Shown: piece by piece, positions 54,432 through 62,723 of the stretch
Position numbering within the stretch: position 1 is the stretch's first letter
Layout: the number at the start of each line of letters is the position of its first letter
NCBI GenBank assembly: GCA_017303635.1
Contig: JAFLCG010000016.1
Coordinates: 62,001 to 126,000, forward strand
DNA length: 64,000 bases
Source of the DNA: Anaerolineae bacterium
Lineage (GTDB): Bacteria > Chloroflexota > Anaerolineae > Aggregatilineales > Phototrophicaceae
Direction: 5' to 3'
The notes under the pieces: generated by a model
What the model was told of the DNA's origin: nothing
Seen by the model: only the letters and a program-made list of their open reading frames with translations
The model's database searches: none
Program-made: the position numbers and the translations under genes

Positions 54432-55907
54432 GTGCTACCCGAATTCCACAGCAAGATTTTCGAAAAAGAACAAGTTCAACTTGGCGATACGACTGAGTAC
54501 ATTGTCCGCGGTGGTCGGCACCTGTTCAGCAAATTGCCCGAGGCGTTCGAGGGCATCAAGCAAATCGGGGTGATCGGTTGGTCATCCCAGGGGCCAGCGC
54601 AGGCGCAAAATCTCCGCGATTCGCTGGAGGGCACCGGGATTAAGGTGGTCATCGGCCTCCGGGCTGGCAGTTCATCCTTCGCTGCGGCGGAGAAAGCCGG
54701 TTTTAAGCAGTCTGACGGGACGGCTGGTGAGATGTTCGAGGTGATTCGTAACTCGGATATGGTGCTGCTACTGATCTCGGATGCGGCCCAGACACAACAA
54801 TACCCGGCGATTTTTGAAGCCATGCGCCCTGGGACCACCCTGGGCCTGTCACACGGCTTTTTGCTCGGCCATCTGCAAAGCATTGGCGCCGACTTCCCGG
54901 CCAATATCAACGTGATTGCGGTGTGCCCTAAGGGTATGGGGCCGTCCGTCCGGCGACTCTATGAACAAGGCAAGTCAGTGAACGGCGCGGGCATTAACAG
55001 CAGCTTCGCCGTCTATCGTGATGTCAACGGGCGGGCGACCGAATACGCACTCGGTTGGGCGGTTGCCATTGGTGCCCCCGCCATCTTCCAGACCACCCTG
55101 GAATCCGAGTACAAGTCCGATATTTTTGGCGAACGCGGCATCCTGCTGGGTGCCATTCACGGTCTGGCTGAGGCGCTCTATCGTTGGTTCAAAGCCCATG
55201 GGGCTGGTTCTGAAGAAGCTTTCCTGCGCGCCGCCGAGTCGATCACCGGGCCGATCAGCAAGACCATTAGCAAGCATGGTATCCTGGCAGTCTATGAAGG
55301 TCTGAGCGAGGAGGGCAAGGTCGAGTTCCTCAAGGCGTACTCGGCTGCTTACCACCCGGCTTTTGAAATCCTGATGGAAATCTATATGGATGTGGCCAGT
55401 GGGGCGGAAATCCGCAGTGTCATCAATGCCGATGCCCGCTTCAAACGCTATCCGATGGGCAAGATTGATGGTAACGAGATGTGGACGGTCGGCGAAGGGG
55501 TGCGCGCCAAGCGAGTTGAGAGTGAAATCCCGGTTGACCCGACCACGGCTGGTATTTATATCGCTACCATGATGGCCCAGATTGACCTGCTGACTGAAAT
55601 GGGACACCCGTATAGTGAAGTTGCCAACGAGTCGATCATTGAAAGTGTAGACAGTCTGAACCCCTACATGCATTACAAGGGCGTGGCCTACATGATCGAC
55701 AACTGCTCGACCACGGCCCGTTTGGGTGCGCGCAAGTGGGCACCGCGTTTTGACTATATTCTGACTCAATTGGCTTTCCCCAAGCTGGAGCAGGGCGGGC
55801 AGATTGATGAAGAACTGGCGGATCGCTTCCTGAACAACAACATCCATCAGGTGTTGAAGGTGGCCGGTGAATTGCGTCCGCCGGTGGATATCAGCGTCGT
55901 CGGCTAA
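54432..55907 (+). CDS. ilvC: Ketol-acid reductoisomerase, class II
   Basis: About 491 residues, the long (plant/E. coli-type) form with duplicated C-terminal knotted domain. It isomerises and reduces 2-acetolactate in valine, leucine and isoleucine synthesis. The NADPH fold is IKQIGVIGWSSQGPAQAQNLRDSL; SHGFLLGHL and CPKGMGPSVRRLYEQG follow; the metal site is in QTTLESEYKSDIFGERGILLGAIHGLAEA, with its repeat at ESIIESVDSLNPYMH. GTG 54432 has AAGGAA eight bases upstream, better than ATG 54414. Alone, with its own promoter and terminator. Confidence 0.93.
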   Translation: MLPEFHSKIFEKEQVQLGDTTEYIVRGGRHLFSKLPEAFEGIKQIGVIGWSSQGPAQAQNLRDSLEGTGIKVVIGLRAGSSSFAAAEKAGFKQSDGTAGEMFEVIRNSDMVLLLISDAAQTQQYPAIFEAMRPGTTLGLSHGFLLGHLQSIGADFPANINVIAVCPKGMGPSVRRLYEQGKSVNGAGINSSFAVYRDVNGRATEYALGWAVAIGAPAIFQTTLESEYKSDIFGERGILLGAIHGLAEALYRWFKAHGAGSEEAFLRAAESITGPISKTISKHGILAVYEGLSEEGKVEFLKAYSAAYHPAFEILMEIYMDVASGAEIRSVINADARFKRYPMGKIDGNEMWTVGEGVRAKRVESEIPVDPTTAGIYIATMMAQIDLLTEMGHPYSEVANESIIESVDSLNPYMHYKGVAYMIDNCSTTARLGARKWAPRFDYILTQLAFPKLEQGGQIDEELADRFLNNNIHQVLKVAGELRPPVDISVVG

Positions 55908-55930
55908 AGTTCATCACCATGCTGCTTGGG

Positions 55931-55968
55931 CGGGGAGTGTGCCGGATGGTACACTCCCCGTTGTATTT
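55931..55968 (+). terminator. Terminator of ilvC
   Basis: 10-base stem CGGGGAGTGT / ACACTCCCCG with a 10-base loop, followed by TTGTATTT. Confidence 0.85.
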
Positions 55969-56061
55969 ATGGATATAGCTTGATTAATCCTGCTTCTCTG
56001 GGTCAATACTTCTCGCAAGTTTCGTTTTCTTGAGAATGAGTTTTTTGGGAGTAGTTATTTG

Positions 56062-57654
56062 ATGAACCGGACTGGCCCTCTCCCGCAACTGGAATCACTC
56101 GCAGCGCACAGCGATGTCTACAAAGACTCACAGCGCATGGCAATTCTCGACCTGGGCAGCAACAGCTTCCGCATGATTGTGGTGGAATATGTGCCGGGTT
56201 TGAGTTTTAAGGTGGTGGATGAAATCGCAGAAAGTGTGCGCCTGAGCGAGGGCATGGGCGAGTCCAATATTTTGCGAGCGGCCGCTATGGATCGGGCGGT
56301 GCAGGCGGTACAGATTTTTGCGGCCTTCTGCCGGGCATCCAGAATCAAGGATATTGTCGCAGTCGGTACGAGTGCCATCCGTGATGCACGTAATCAATCG
56401 GCGCTGCTGACGCGACTGAAAGCGACCACTGGGATTGATGTGCGGGTGCTGAGCGGTGAAGAAGAAGCCCACTACGGCTATCTGGGGGCGATCAACAGCA
56501 GCACACTGGTCAACGGCTTCGTACTGGATATGGGCGGCGGTTCGCTGCAAATCACCCGGGTGGAAGACCGGCGTGCCCGCGAGGCGATCAGCTTTCCGCT
56601 AGGGGCGGTCCGTGTGACCGAACGCTTCCTGACCTCTGATCCGGTCAGGCATGCTGAACTGGAGGCGCTGCGCGAATACCTGAGCCGCCAATTTGGTACC
56701 GTGCGCTGGTTCCACTACAAACCTGACACTGAGTTGGTTTTTGTGGGCGGTGGTGTCCGCATGCTGGGTCGGTTGGCCCAGAAGATGGAAGGCTATCCGC
56801 TGGATATGATGCAGGGTTACGTGCTGAGCAGTAATGCTCTGAAAGCCATCCGTAAAACGATAGCCGAGAAGTCGATTGCGGACCGCCGCCGTATTCCCGG
56901 CATGAAACCGGAAAGGGCGGATATATCACTGGGCAGCGCAGTGGTCGTCTACGAGGCGCTGCGAGCGTCCGGCTTTGAGCAATTGACCATCTCCGCTCAG
57001 GGTGTCCGTGGAGGTTTATTTTATGAGCACTTCCTGCAGGGGGACAGTGAACCTCTGTTTGAAGACGTGCGAAAAGCTTCAGTGCTGAATTTGGCACATA
57101 TCTATCGTTTTCAGGAACAACATGCACTGCACATCGCCCATCTGACGCTGTCCATGCTGGATCAACTTCCCGAAGGGTCGCACCTGTGCCGATCGGTAGA
57201 GCGCGAAATCTTATGGGCGGCTTCGATGCTGCACGATATTGGCGTGGCGATTGATTACAACGACCATCATAAACACGGAGCCTATCTGATTTTGAATGAT
57301 GGGCTGCCGGGTTTTACTCACCGGGAAATCGCGCTGATTGCGCTGCTGACGCGCTATCATCGCAAAGGTGAACCGGTGCTAGGCGAGTTCGAGCGGGTGA
57401 TGGAACCCGGAGATGCCCGGCGGTTGCTGCAATTATGCGCGCTGCTGCGGCTGGCAGAGCAACTGGATCGGTCGCGGGATGGGGTCGTGCGGGATGTACG
57501 GCTGACGGTGGATGTGGGGAACCAGTGGGCGCAGATGGAACTGCTGGCGCGGGGTGATGGTCAGGTCGCACTGTGGTCAGTGCTGCGGCACCGGGACATC
57601 TTCCAGCAGGCGTTCGGGCTGCAACTCGAAGTCACACTGACGCCGGGGGGATGA
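56062..57654 (+). CDS. ppx: Exopolyphosphatase / pppGpp phosphatase (Ppx/GppA)
   Basis: About 530 residues. The actin-like ATPase fold has MAILDLGSNSFRMIVVEY (phosphate-1), VAVGTSAIRDARN, LSGEEEAHYGYLGAIN with catalytic Glu, and FVLDMGGGSLQIT (phosphate-2). A C-terminal HD-type helical domain begins near residue 360 with HIAHLTLSML and ASMLHDIGVAIDYNDHHKHGAYLI, carrying the HD pair. It degrades polyphosphate or pppGpp. ATG 56062 has GGGAG upstream. Confidence 0.92.
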   Translation: MNRTGPLPQLESLAAHSDVYKDSQRMAILDLGSNSFRMIVVEYVPGLSFKVVDEIAESVRLSEGMGESNILRAAAMDRAVQAVQIFAAFCRASRIKDIVAVGTSAIRDARNQSALLTRLKATTGIDVRVLSGEEEAHYGYLGAINSSTLVNGFVLDMGGGSLQITRVEDRRAREAISFPLGAVRVTERFLTSDPVRHAELEALREYLSRQFGTVRWFHYKPDTELVFVGGGVRMLGRLAQKMEGYPLDMMQGYVLSSNALKAIRKTIAEKSIADRRRIPGMKPERADISLGSAVVVYEALRASGFEQLTISAQGVRGGLFYEHFLQGDSEPLFEDVRKASVLNLAHIYRFQEQHALHIAHLTLSMLDQLPEGSHLCRSVEREILWAASMLHDIGVAIDYNDHHKHGAYLILNDGLPGFTHREIALIALLTRYHRKGEPVLGEFERVMEPGDARRLLQLCALLRLAEQLDRSRDGVVRDVRLTVDVGNQWAQMELLARGDGQVALWSVLRHRDIFQQAFGLQLEVTLTPGG

Positions 57655-57730
57655 CCGTTCACCAGAGGCAGGGACACAAAACTGCAAAGAAGTTTGAGGG
57701 CTGTTTCTTGCTACTATGTGCCAGGAATCA

Positions 57731-57758
57731 AACGGGGTGCTCTTATCGGCACCCCGTT
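57731..57758 (-). terminator. Hairpin terminator between convergent genes
   Basis: AACGGGGTGC / GCACCCCGTT with an eight-base loop, in the gap between ppx and the convergent DUF3048 gene. On the minus strand it is followed by TTTGATT, so it mainly serves that gene. Confidence 0.65.
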
Positions 57759-57778
57759 CGCGTAGATCCGACAGCCGT

Positions 57779-59110
57779 TTAGGGGGTTGCTGATGGACTT
57801 GGTGTGGGTGTAGCACTCAGGGCAAGCGCGGTGCCGGTTGCGACCATATCAGCTTGCTGCTCATTGGTGATGACATCCCCAAAACCTCGCACAACCGAGA
57901 CCCATGACCGTCCCGGCTTGAGCATGATCGGTTGGTTATTGCCATAGATCAGGACGAGCGCGTTACCCGGTTCGGCATTTTCCCGCCGCCAGAATCCCTG
58001 GAACCACTGACCATCCCGGAATACCATGACGCGGCCTTGCCCTTCCAGAATGATGTCCAGCGAGGCGGTCTTGCTCTCCGGCTCAAACAAGTCCGGTCGG
58101 TCACGATGCTCGGCTTCGACCACGATCAGGTTATCCGCCCAGATCTGTTCGCCATCACCAGCATCAATATGGGGTAGACCATCGGTAAAGCGCAAGTAGC
58201 GCCCGGTGGCTTCGTCATATTGCCAGCGGGCATCCGTCTGACCATACCAGTCGAGGAAGATGTCGTTGGCGATCTGTCCGCCCGCGTCGGGTACTTCGCT
58301 GAAGGCTAACCCGCGTGATTTGGTGCCGGTATTCACATTACGGCGGGTTGCCAAATCCCATAGAACAGTCGTATCCAGGAAGAGGGTATGCTCGAACGGC
58401 AGCCCCGGACGTTCAAAACGGCAGAACCCCGCATTTTCGCAGTTATCACCCTTGAGGGGTGAGAAGAATTGAAAGACGCGGTAAGGGTCTTCTTCATTAT
58501 TGAGAATCATGTTCTGAATCGGATCGCTGGTGCCGGAATACGCCAGCAGCGCATTGAACATGGGCACCAGTTGCAGGTCAATCAGCCGAGCACTGCGGAC
58601 GGAACCGACTTTCGTGGGCGCGTTGTTACGGAAGATTGCCGCAAAGCGGGTCACGCCACCTTCGGTCTCATATTCCCAGACCATATCTGCCAGGTTAATG
58701 CCCGTCTGTGGGCGGACAATCGGCGGGTAGTTGGAAATCTTGACGATCAGGTTGCGGCGGTCACGGGCCGCGTCACTGGGGTAAGGCAGACCCGTGAGGG
58801 AATTGACTTCTTCAGGATAGCGGTAAGGGCCGTTGGGAGTAGGCGTGGGGCTTGGGGTTTGTGTCGCGGTCGGCGTGGCCGTTGGCGTGAACGTAACGGT
58901 AAAGGTTGCCGTCGGGCTGGCTGTCGCCGTGGCAGTAGCGGTCGCGGTCGCAGTGGGCCCCGGCGGCGTGTTGGTCGCAAAGGCAAATTCGGTGGGGCGA
59001 GGCGTATTGGTCGCAAATTGAGCAGCAACCAGATTGGTATTGAACCCGGGTATGATGACCAGCAGCATACCCAGAGCAATCCACAACAGAAGACCGAGTC
59101 CTCGGCGCAT
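57779..59110 (-). CDS. DUF3048-domain surface protein
   Basis: About 443 residues. N-terminal membrane anchor or signal (GLLLWIALGMLLVIIPGFNTNLVAAQ), then a long Thr/Pro/Ala linker (residues ~45-95) typical of wall-spanning or glycosylated spacers. The two-part DUF3048 domain follows: SLTGLPYPSDAARDRRNLIVKISN, GINLADMVWEYETEGGVTRFAAIF, KVGSVRSARLIDLQLVPMF, then VMVFRDGQWFQGFWRRE and GRSWVSVV. The YerB-like domain is of unknown biochemical role. ATG 59110 chosen because the longer form adds an unlikely N-terminus. Divergent from the LmbE gene. Confidence 0.85.
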   Translation of the reverse strand: MRRGLGLLLWIALGMLLVIIPGFNTNLVAAQFATNTPRPTEFAFATNTPPGPTATATATATATASPTATFTVTFTPTATPTATQTPSPTPTPNGPYRYPEEVNSLTGLPYPSDAARDRRNLIVKISNYPPIVRPQTGINLADMVWEYETEGGVTRFAAIFRNNAPTKVGSVRSARLIDLQLVPMFNALLAYSGTSDPIQNMILNNEEDPYRVFQFFSPLKGDNCENAGFCRFERPGLPFEHTLFLDTTVLWDLATRRNVNTGTKSRGLAFSEVPDAGGQIANDIFLDWYGQTDARWQYDEATGRYLRFTDGLPHIDAGDGEQIWADNLIVVEAEHRDRPDLFEPESKTASLDIILEGQGRVMVFRDGQWFQGFWRRENAEPGNALVLIYGNNQPIMLKPGRSWVSVVRGFGDVITNEQQADMVATGTALALSATPTPSPSATP

Positions 59111-59272
59111 AAAAGGCAAATCCTTGAGTTTCGACCGGACAAACAGGGTGGCAGTATACGCAGCACCTGCCGGAATGTATAGGTATGGGTGACAGGACAG
59201 GTGTACTAGAGTAAGATGGCGTAGGCCAATCGTCGGCTTTCTGACTATATTCAATACGGAGCAGCATCTACT

Positions 59273-60136
59273 ATGCCGCAACAACGGCTGCTATTTTCAT
59301 TTGCTCACCCGGATGATGAAGCCTTTGGCTCTGGCGGTGTGATTGCCCGCTACGTGGCTGCGGGTGCTGAGGTCTACTATATTTGCGCCACGAACGGCGA
59401 TGTCGGCACGGTCGATGAAGCCCATCTCAAGGGCTATAACTCGGTCTCCGAACTGCGTTTAGCTGAATTGGACAAAGCCTCTGCGATCCTCGGCTTCAAA
59501 GAAGTCTTTAAGCTCGGCTACAAAGACAGCGGCATGATGGGATCGGATACGTCCAAGGATCCTGCCAGCTTGTGGGATACATCGCAGCGCGATTTGCCTC
59601 AAATTACCCGGCGAGTTGTGGAGATCATCCGGCAGGTACGCCCGCAGCTCATCGTCACCTTCAATAAATATGGTGGTTACGGACATCCTGACCATATTGC
59701 CATTCAACGAGCGACAACCGAGGCCTTCCGTCTGGCGGGGGATGCCAGCTATGTGACCGATCAGCCAGCCTATCAGCCCCAAAAGCTGTACTATACCCAA
59801 ATCCCTGCCATCATGATTCGGATTGGCGTGGCGATCATGCGGCTGCGGCGGCAAAATCCCCGGCAGATGGGCCGCAACAAAGATATTGATGTGTTGGCGA
59901 TCCTGGAAAACCTGGAACCGACCCATACCCGGGTTCGAATCGCCGAATACTATGACACCTGGACCAAGGCCAGCGAGGCCCATGCCAGTCAATATGGTGG
60001 CGGTGGGCTGCTGCGCTTGCCCACTTGGCTCCGGCAAATGCTAGCACCGAATCAGGGCTTTACGCGAGTGATTCCAGTTCCAGCCTATAATCGGGTGGAT
60101 GAGACTGATTTATTCGCTGGTGTGCATCTGGACTGA
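59273..60136 (+). CDS. LmbE/PIG-L family deacetylase
   Basis: 287 residues, zinc-dependent N-acetylglucosaminyl-type deacetylase. FSFAHPDDEAFGSGGVIARY has the AHPDDE metal and catalytic motif, and YGGYGHPDHIAIQRAT supplies the third ligand. Related enzymes make bacillithiol or mycothiol (BshB/MshB) or act on lipid-linked GlcNAc; which applies here is open. GGAG lies ten bases upstream of ATG 59273. A TPR-like membrane protein follows after two bases. Confidence 0.92.
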   Translation: MPQQRLLFSFAHPDDEAFGSGGVIARYVAAGAEVYYICATNGDVGTVDEAHLKGYNSVSELRLAELDKASAILGFKEVFKLGYKDSGMMGSDTSKDPASLWDTSQRDLPQITRRVVEIIRQVRPQLIVTFNKYGGYGHPDHIAIQRATTEAFRLAGDASYVTDQPAYQPQKLYYTQIPAIMIRIGVAIMRLRRQNPRQMGRNKDIDVLAILENLEPTHTRVRIAEYYDTWTKASEAHASQYGGGGLLRLPTWLRQMLAPNQGFTRVIPVPAYNRVDETDLFAGVHLD

Positions 60137-60138
60137 CT

Positions 60139-60534
60139 ATGACTGCTCAATCCGCTGCTGACTCTCGCCATGCCCGCATCGATCGTTTACTGGATGCGGT
60201 TGATTTGCTGCGTGAAGACCGCCGACCAGAAGCGATTCGTATCCTGCGTGAACTCATCCGCGAGGATGGCGATTTTGAAGATGCCTGGTTGTGGATGAGT
60301 GTTGCGGTGGACTCGGTCGATCAGAGTGCTGTCTGCCTGGATAATGTGCTCCGGGTCAATCCTGCGAATGCGGCAGCAGCGGGTGCACTCTCCCGGATGC
60401 GCGGGCCAGAACTGCAACTGGAACAACAACGCAAGCGCTTACGTTTCTGGCGGGATCTGGCTTATGGGGCGATGTGGCTGCTGGTGGTGACCTTGCTCTA
60501 TACGCTGCTATTTACCTTTGTCGGGATGGGCTAG
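60139..60534 (+). CDS. Small TPR-like protein with C-terminal membrane helix
   Basis: 131 residues. Two tetratricopeptide-like helical pairs (RIDRLLDAVDLLREDRRPEAIRILRELIREDGDFEDAWLWMSVAVDSVDQSAVCLDNVLRVNPANAAAAGALSRM), then a tail anchor (WRDLAYGAMWLLVVTLLYTLLFTFVGMG). It likely recruits partners at the membrane. It starts two bases after the LmbE stop, so co-expression is near certain. Confidence 0.78.
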   Translation: MTAQSAADSRHARIDRLLDAVDLLREDRRPEAIRILRELIREDGDFEDAWLWMSVAVDSVDQSAVCLDNVLRVNPANAAAAGALSRMRGPELQLEQQRKRLRFWRDLAYGAMWLLVVTLLYTLLFTFVGMG

Positions 60535-60568
60535 GCGTCTCTTTGTCGGGGCAGTCTGGTAAGGTTGG

Positions 60569-61399
60569 TCACCGATTCAGAACACCATACCGTCGTCCGA
60601 CGAATTCCTCACCGGCCGGGGTTTGCGCCCACAGTAGAAAATCAAGATAGGCCCCTTCTGGTTCACGCAAACCGATGAGGTAGACTGTTGAACGCAGCGG
60701 GTATAACGCTGAACTGACGGTTTCTGGAGTCGGCATCACATTATTGATCCGCAGCGGATGAACACGTCCATCCAGATAACTCATTGAAACATAGCCTATG
60801 CCCCCCGGACGATCGGCGATGATTTCCACCATGGTTTCGCTGTCCGGCGCGATTTGTACGGTCTGGCTGAGGCTGCGTTGCCCCATGACCATGCGCTCAA
60901 ATTCTGCGCGTGCACCGGAACCCGGTTCGCGGCTGACAACAGTCAGATCGAGTGATGGCCCACCCAGTTGACTCCAATTCTGAATCTGTCCCTGATAAAC
61001 ACGGCGTAATTGCTCCGGGGTGAGCGTAGGGGTCGGATTAGCGGGGTGGGTGATGATGGCCAGTCCATCCTGGGCTAAGGGCCACGCCATCAAGGGAGCC
61101 ATGCTCGGACTATCCGGCAGATGGGTACTCAGGATATAGGAAGTGTCAGACTGAAGGAGGCTGCCAAGCATTGCATCCAGGTTGCCGGATGCCGTCTCAA
61201 AAACTGCGCCAGGGGAGCGCCTGCTGTAGCCAGATATTAAGTCATTTAAGAGGGGGAGTGCCGAGGTAGTCGCATATAGGCGCAGTTGTACGGTATCTGT
61301 GGCCGGGGTAGCCGCAGGTGATGAAGGCGGTGTACAACTCATGAGGGCAAGCGCGAGGAGAGCGATGGCGCGCTTCCTACGCCGGGGCTGCCGCTGCAA
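60569..61399 (-). CDS. PstS-like substrate-binding lipoprotein
   Basis: 276 residues. Lipoprotein signal RAIALLALALMSC, then a type II periplasmic-binding fold of the phosphate-binding group: YATTSALPLLNDLISGYSRRSPGAVFE, LAIITHPANPTPTLTPEQLRRVYQGQIQNWSQLGG, VVSREPGSGARAEFERMVMG (oxyanion-binding SGAR) and GGIGYVSMSYLDGRVHPL. TTG 61399 with AGGAG upstream is the start. No pstCAB genes adjoin it, so it is an orphan binder of phosphate or another oxyanion. Confidence 0.85.
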   Translation of the reverse strand: MQRQPRRRKRAIALLALALMSCTPPSSPAATPATDTVQLRLYATTSALPLLNDLISGYSRRSPGAVFETASGNLDAMLGSLLQSDTSYILSTHLPDSPSMAPLMAWPLAQDGLAIITHPANPTPTLTPEQLRRVYQGQIQNWSQLGGPSLDLTVVSREPGSGARAEFERMVMGQRSLSQTVQIAPDSETMVEIIADRPGGIGYVSMSYLDGRVHPLRINNVMPTPETVSSALYPLRSTVYLIGLREPEGAYLDFLLWAQTPAGEEFVGRRYGVLNR

Positions 61400-61498
61400 A
61401 ACGGTGGACTCCTGTGACGATGCGACATTTAGTCAACACAGATTGTCCGTCATCGTTACGCAGAACGCCAGTCTGGTGGATAGGGTTATGGGCGGACT

Positions 61499-62626
61499 TT
61501 AATGTTCTGCACCGCGCGAACGGCTCAGATAGTCGCTCAAAAACGACTGCGTATATTCATTTAAGTTTCCCGCCAGAATAGCGGCACGCATGGCCTGAAC
61601 ATGCTGGATGAGGAAATGAATGTTATGCAGGCTGAGCAGCATGGCGCCCAGGATTTCGTCAGCCTTGAGCAAGTGACGGATATATGCGCGGCTAAATTTC
61701 TGGCAGCAATAGCAGGTACAGCCTGCCTCCACCGGCGCAGTATTTGTAGCATGCTCCAGGTTCCGCATGTTCAGCCGTCCGTGACGGGTCATCGCCGCCC
61801 CATGCCGGGCAAGGCGAGTCGGGATGACACAATCAAAGATGTCAATGCCGCGGCTGATAGCTTCACATAGATCATCAGGATCGCCTACACCCATCAGATA
61901 GCGTGGCTTATGAGTCGGCAGCATGGGTACGCTGAAGTCCAATGTGCGGTACATCTCTGACTTGCTCTCGCCAACTGCCAGGCCCCCAACCGCATAACCG
62001 GGAAAGTCGAGTTCCTGGGTGAGGAAGGTGGCCGAACGCTGCCGCAGGTCTTCAAAGATTCCACCCTGCACAATACCAAAAAGCGCCTGTGTCTCATCCG
62101 CAGGATGAGCCGCCCGGCAGCGTACTGCCCAGGCGCTGGTGCGCTCAACAGCGGTTTCGACAATGGCGCGGTCGGTTGGGGTTGGGCACTGGTCGAAGGC
62201 CATGATGATGTCTGCGCCCAGGTTCTCCTGAATCTGCATGGAGCGTTCCGGGGTAAAGCGGTGAGTGCTGCCATCCAGATGACTCCGGAAAGTTACCCCC
62301 TGGTCATCAATCTTATTGATCTCGGCCAGGCTGAAAACCTGGAAACCGCCCGAGTCCGTCAGAATGGGTCCCGGCCAGGCCATAAACTGATGCAGGCCAC
62401 CCAGATCACGGACGAGTTCAGATCCGGGACGCAGGTGTAGATGATAAGTATTCGCCAGCACCAGTGAAGCATTCATCTCGTGCAGGTCGCGCGGCATGAC
62501 GGCTTTGACCGTCGCCACGGTGCCAACGGGGGCGAATACCGGTGTCGGAATAGGGCCGTGCGGAGTATGTAAGATTCCGGCGCGAGCGCGCCCATCGGTA
62601 GCAAGAATCTCGTAGTGAAAAGCCAT
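61499..62626 (-). CDS. tgt: tRNA-guanine transglycosylase
   Basis: About 375 residues. Exchanges guanine 34 for a queuine precursor in tRNAs with GUN anticodons. Signatures: ILTDSGGFQVFSLA with nucleophile-loop Asp; DIIMAFDQCPTP; FGIVQGGIFEDLRQRSA; GLAVGESK; PRYLMGVGDPDDLCEAISRGIDIFDCVIPTRLARHG with active Asp; and a zinc site CTCYCC...H. ATG 62626 fits the usual N-terminus. Divergent from the Mur-ligase gene. Confidence 0.95.
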   Translation of the reverse strand: MAFHYEILATDGRARAGILHTPHGPIPTPVFAPVGTVATVKAVMPRDLHEMNASLVLANTYHLHLRPGSELVRDLGGLHQFMAWPGPILTDSGGFQVFSLAEINKIDDQGVTFRSHLDGSTHRFTPERSMQIQENLGADIIMAFDQCPTPTDRAIVETAVERTSAWAVRCRAAHPADETQALFGIVQGGIFEDLRQRSATFLTQELDFPGYAVGGLAVGESKSEMYRTLDFSVPMLPTHKPRYLMGVGDPDDLCEAISRGIDIFDCVIPTRLARHGAAMTRHGRLNMRNLEHATNTAPVEAGCTCYCCQKFSRAYIRHLLKADEILGAMLLSLHNIHFLIQHVQAMRAAILAGNLNEYTQSFLSDYLSRSRGAEH

Positions 62627-62723
62627 GTGTTTACGCAATCGGGTGAAAATCGCGTGATAGTATATCATAAATGGTTGATGTAATTTCCCTCCTGGGGCCG
62701 ACAAGCGGGCGATTGGACAGCGC

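Noticed and set aside
54975..55847. 290-codon open frame antisense to ilvC
   Set aside because: Shadow of the conserved ketol-acid reductoisomerase on the plus strand.
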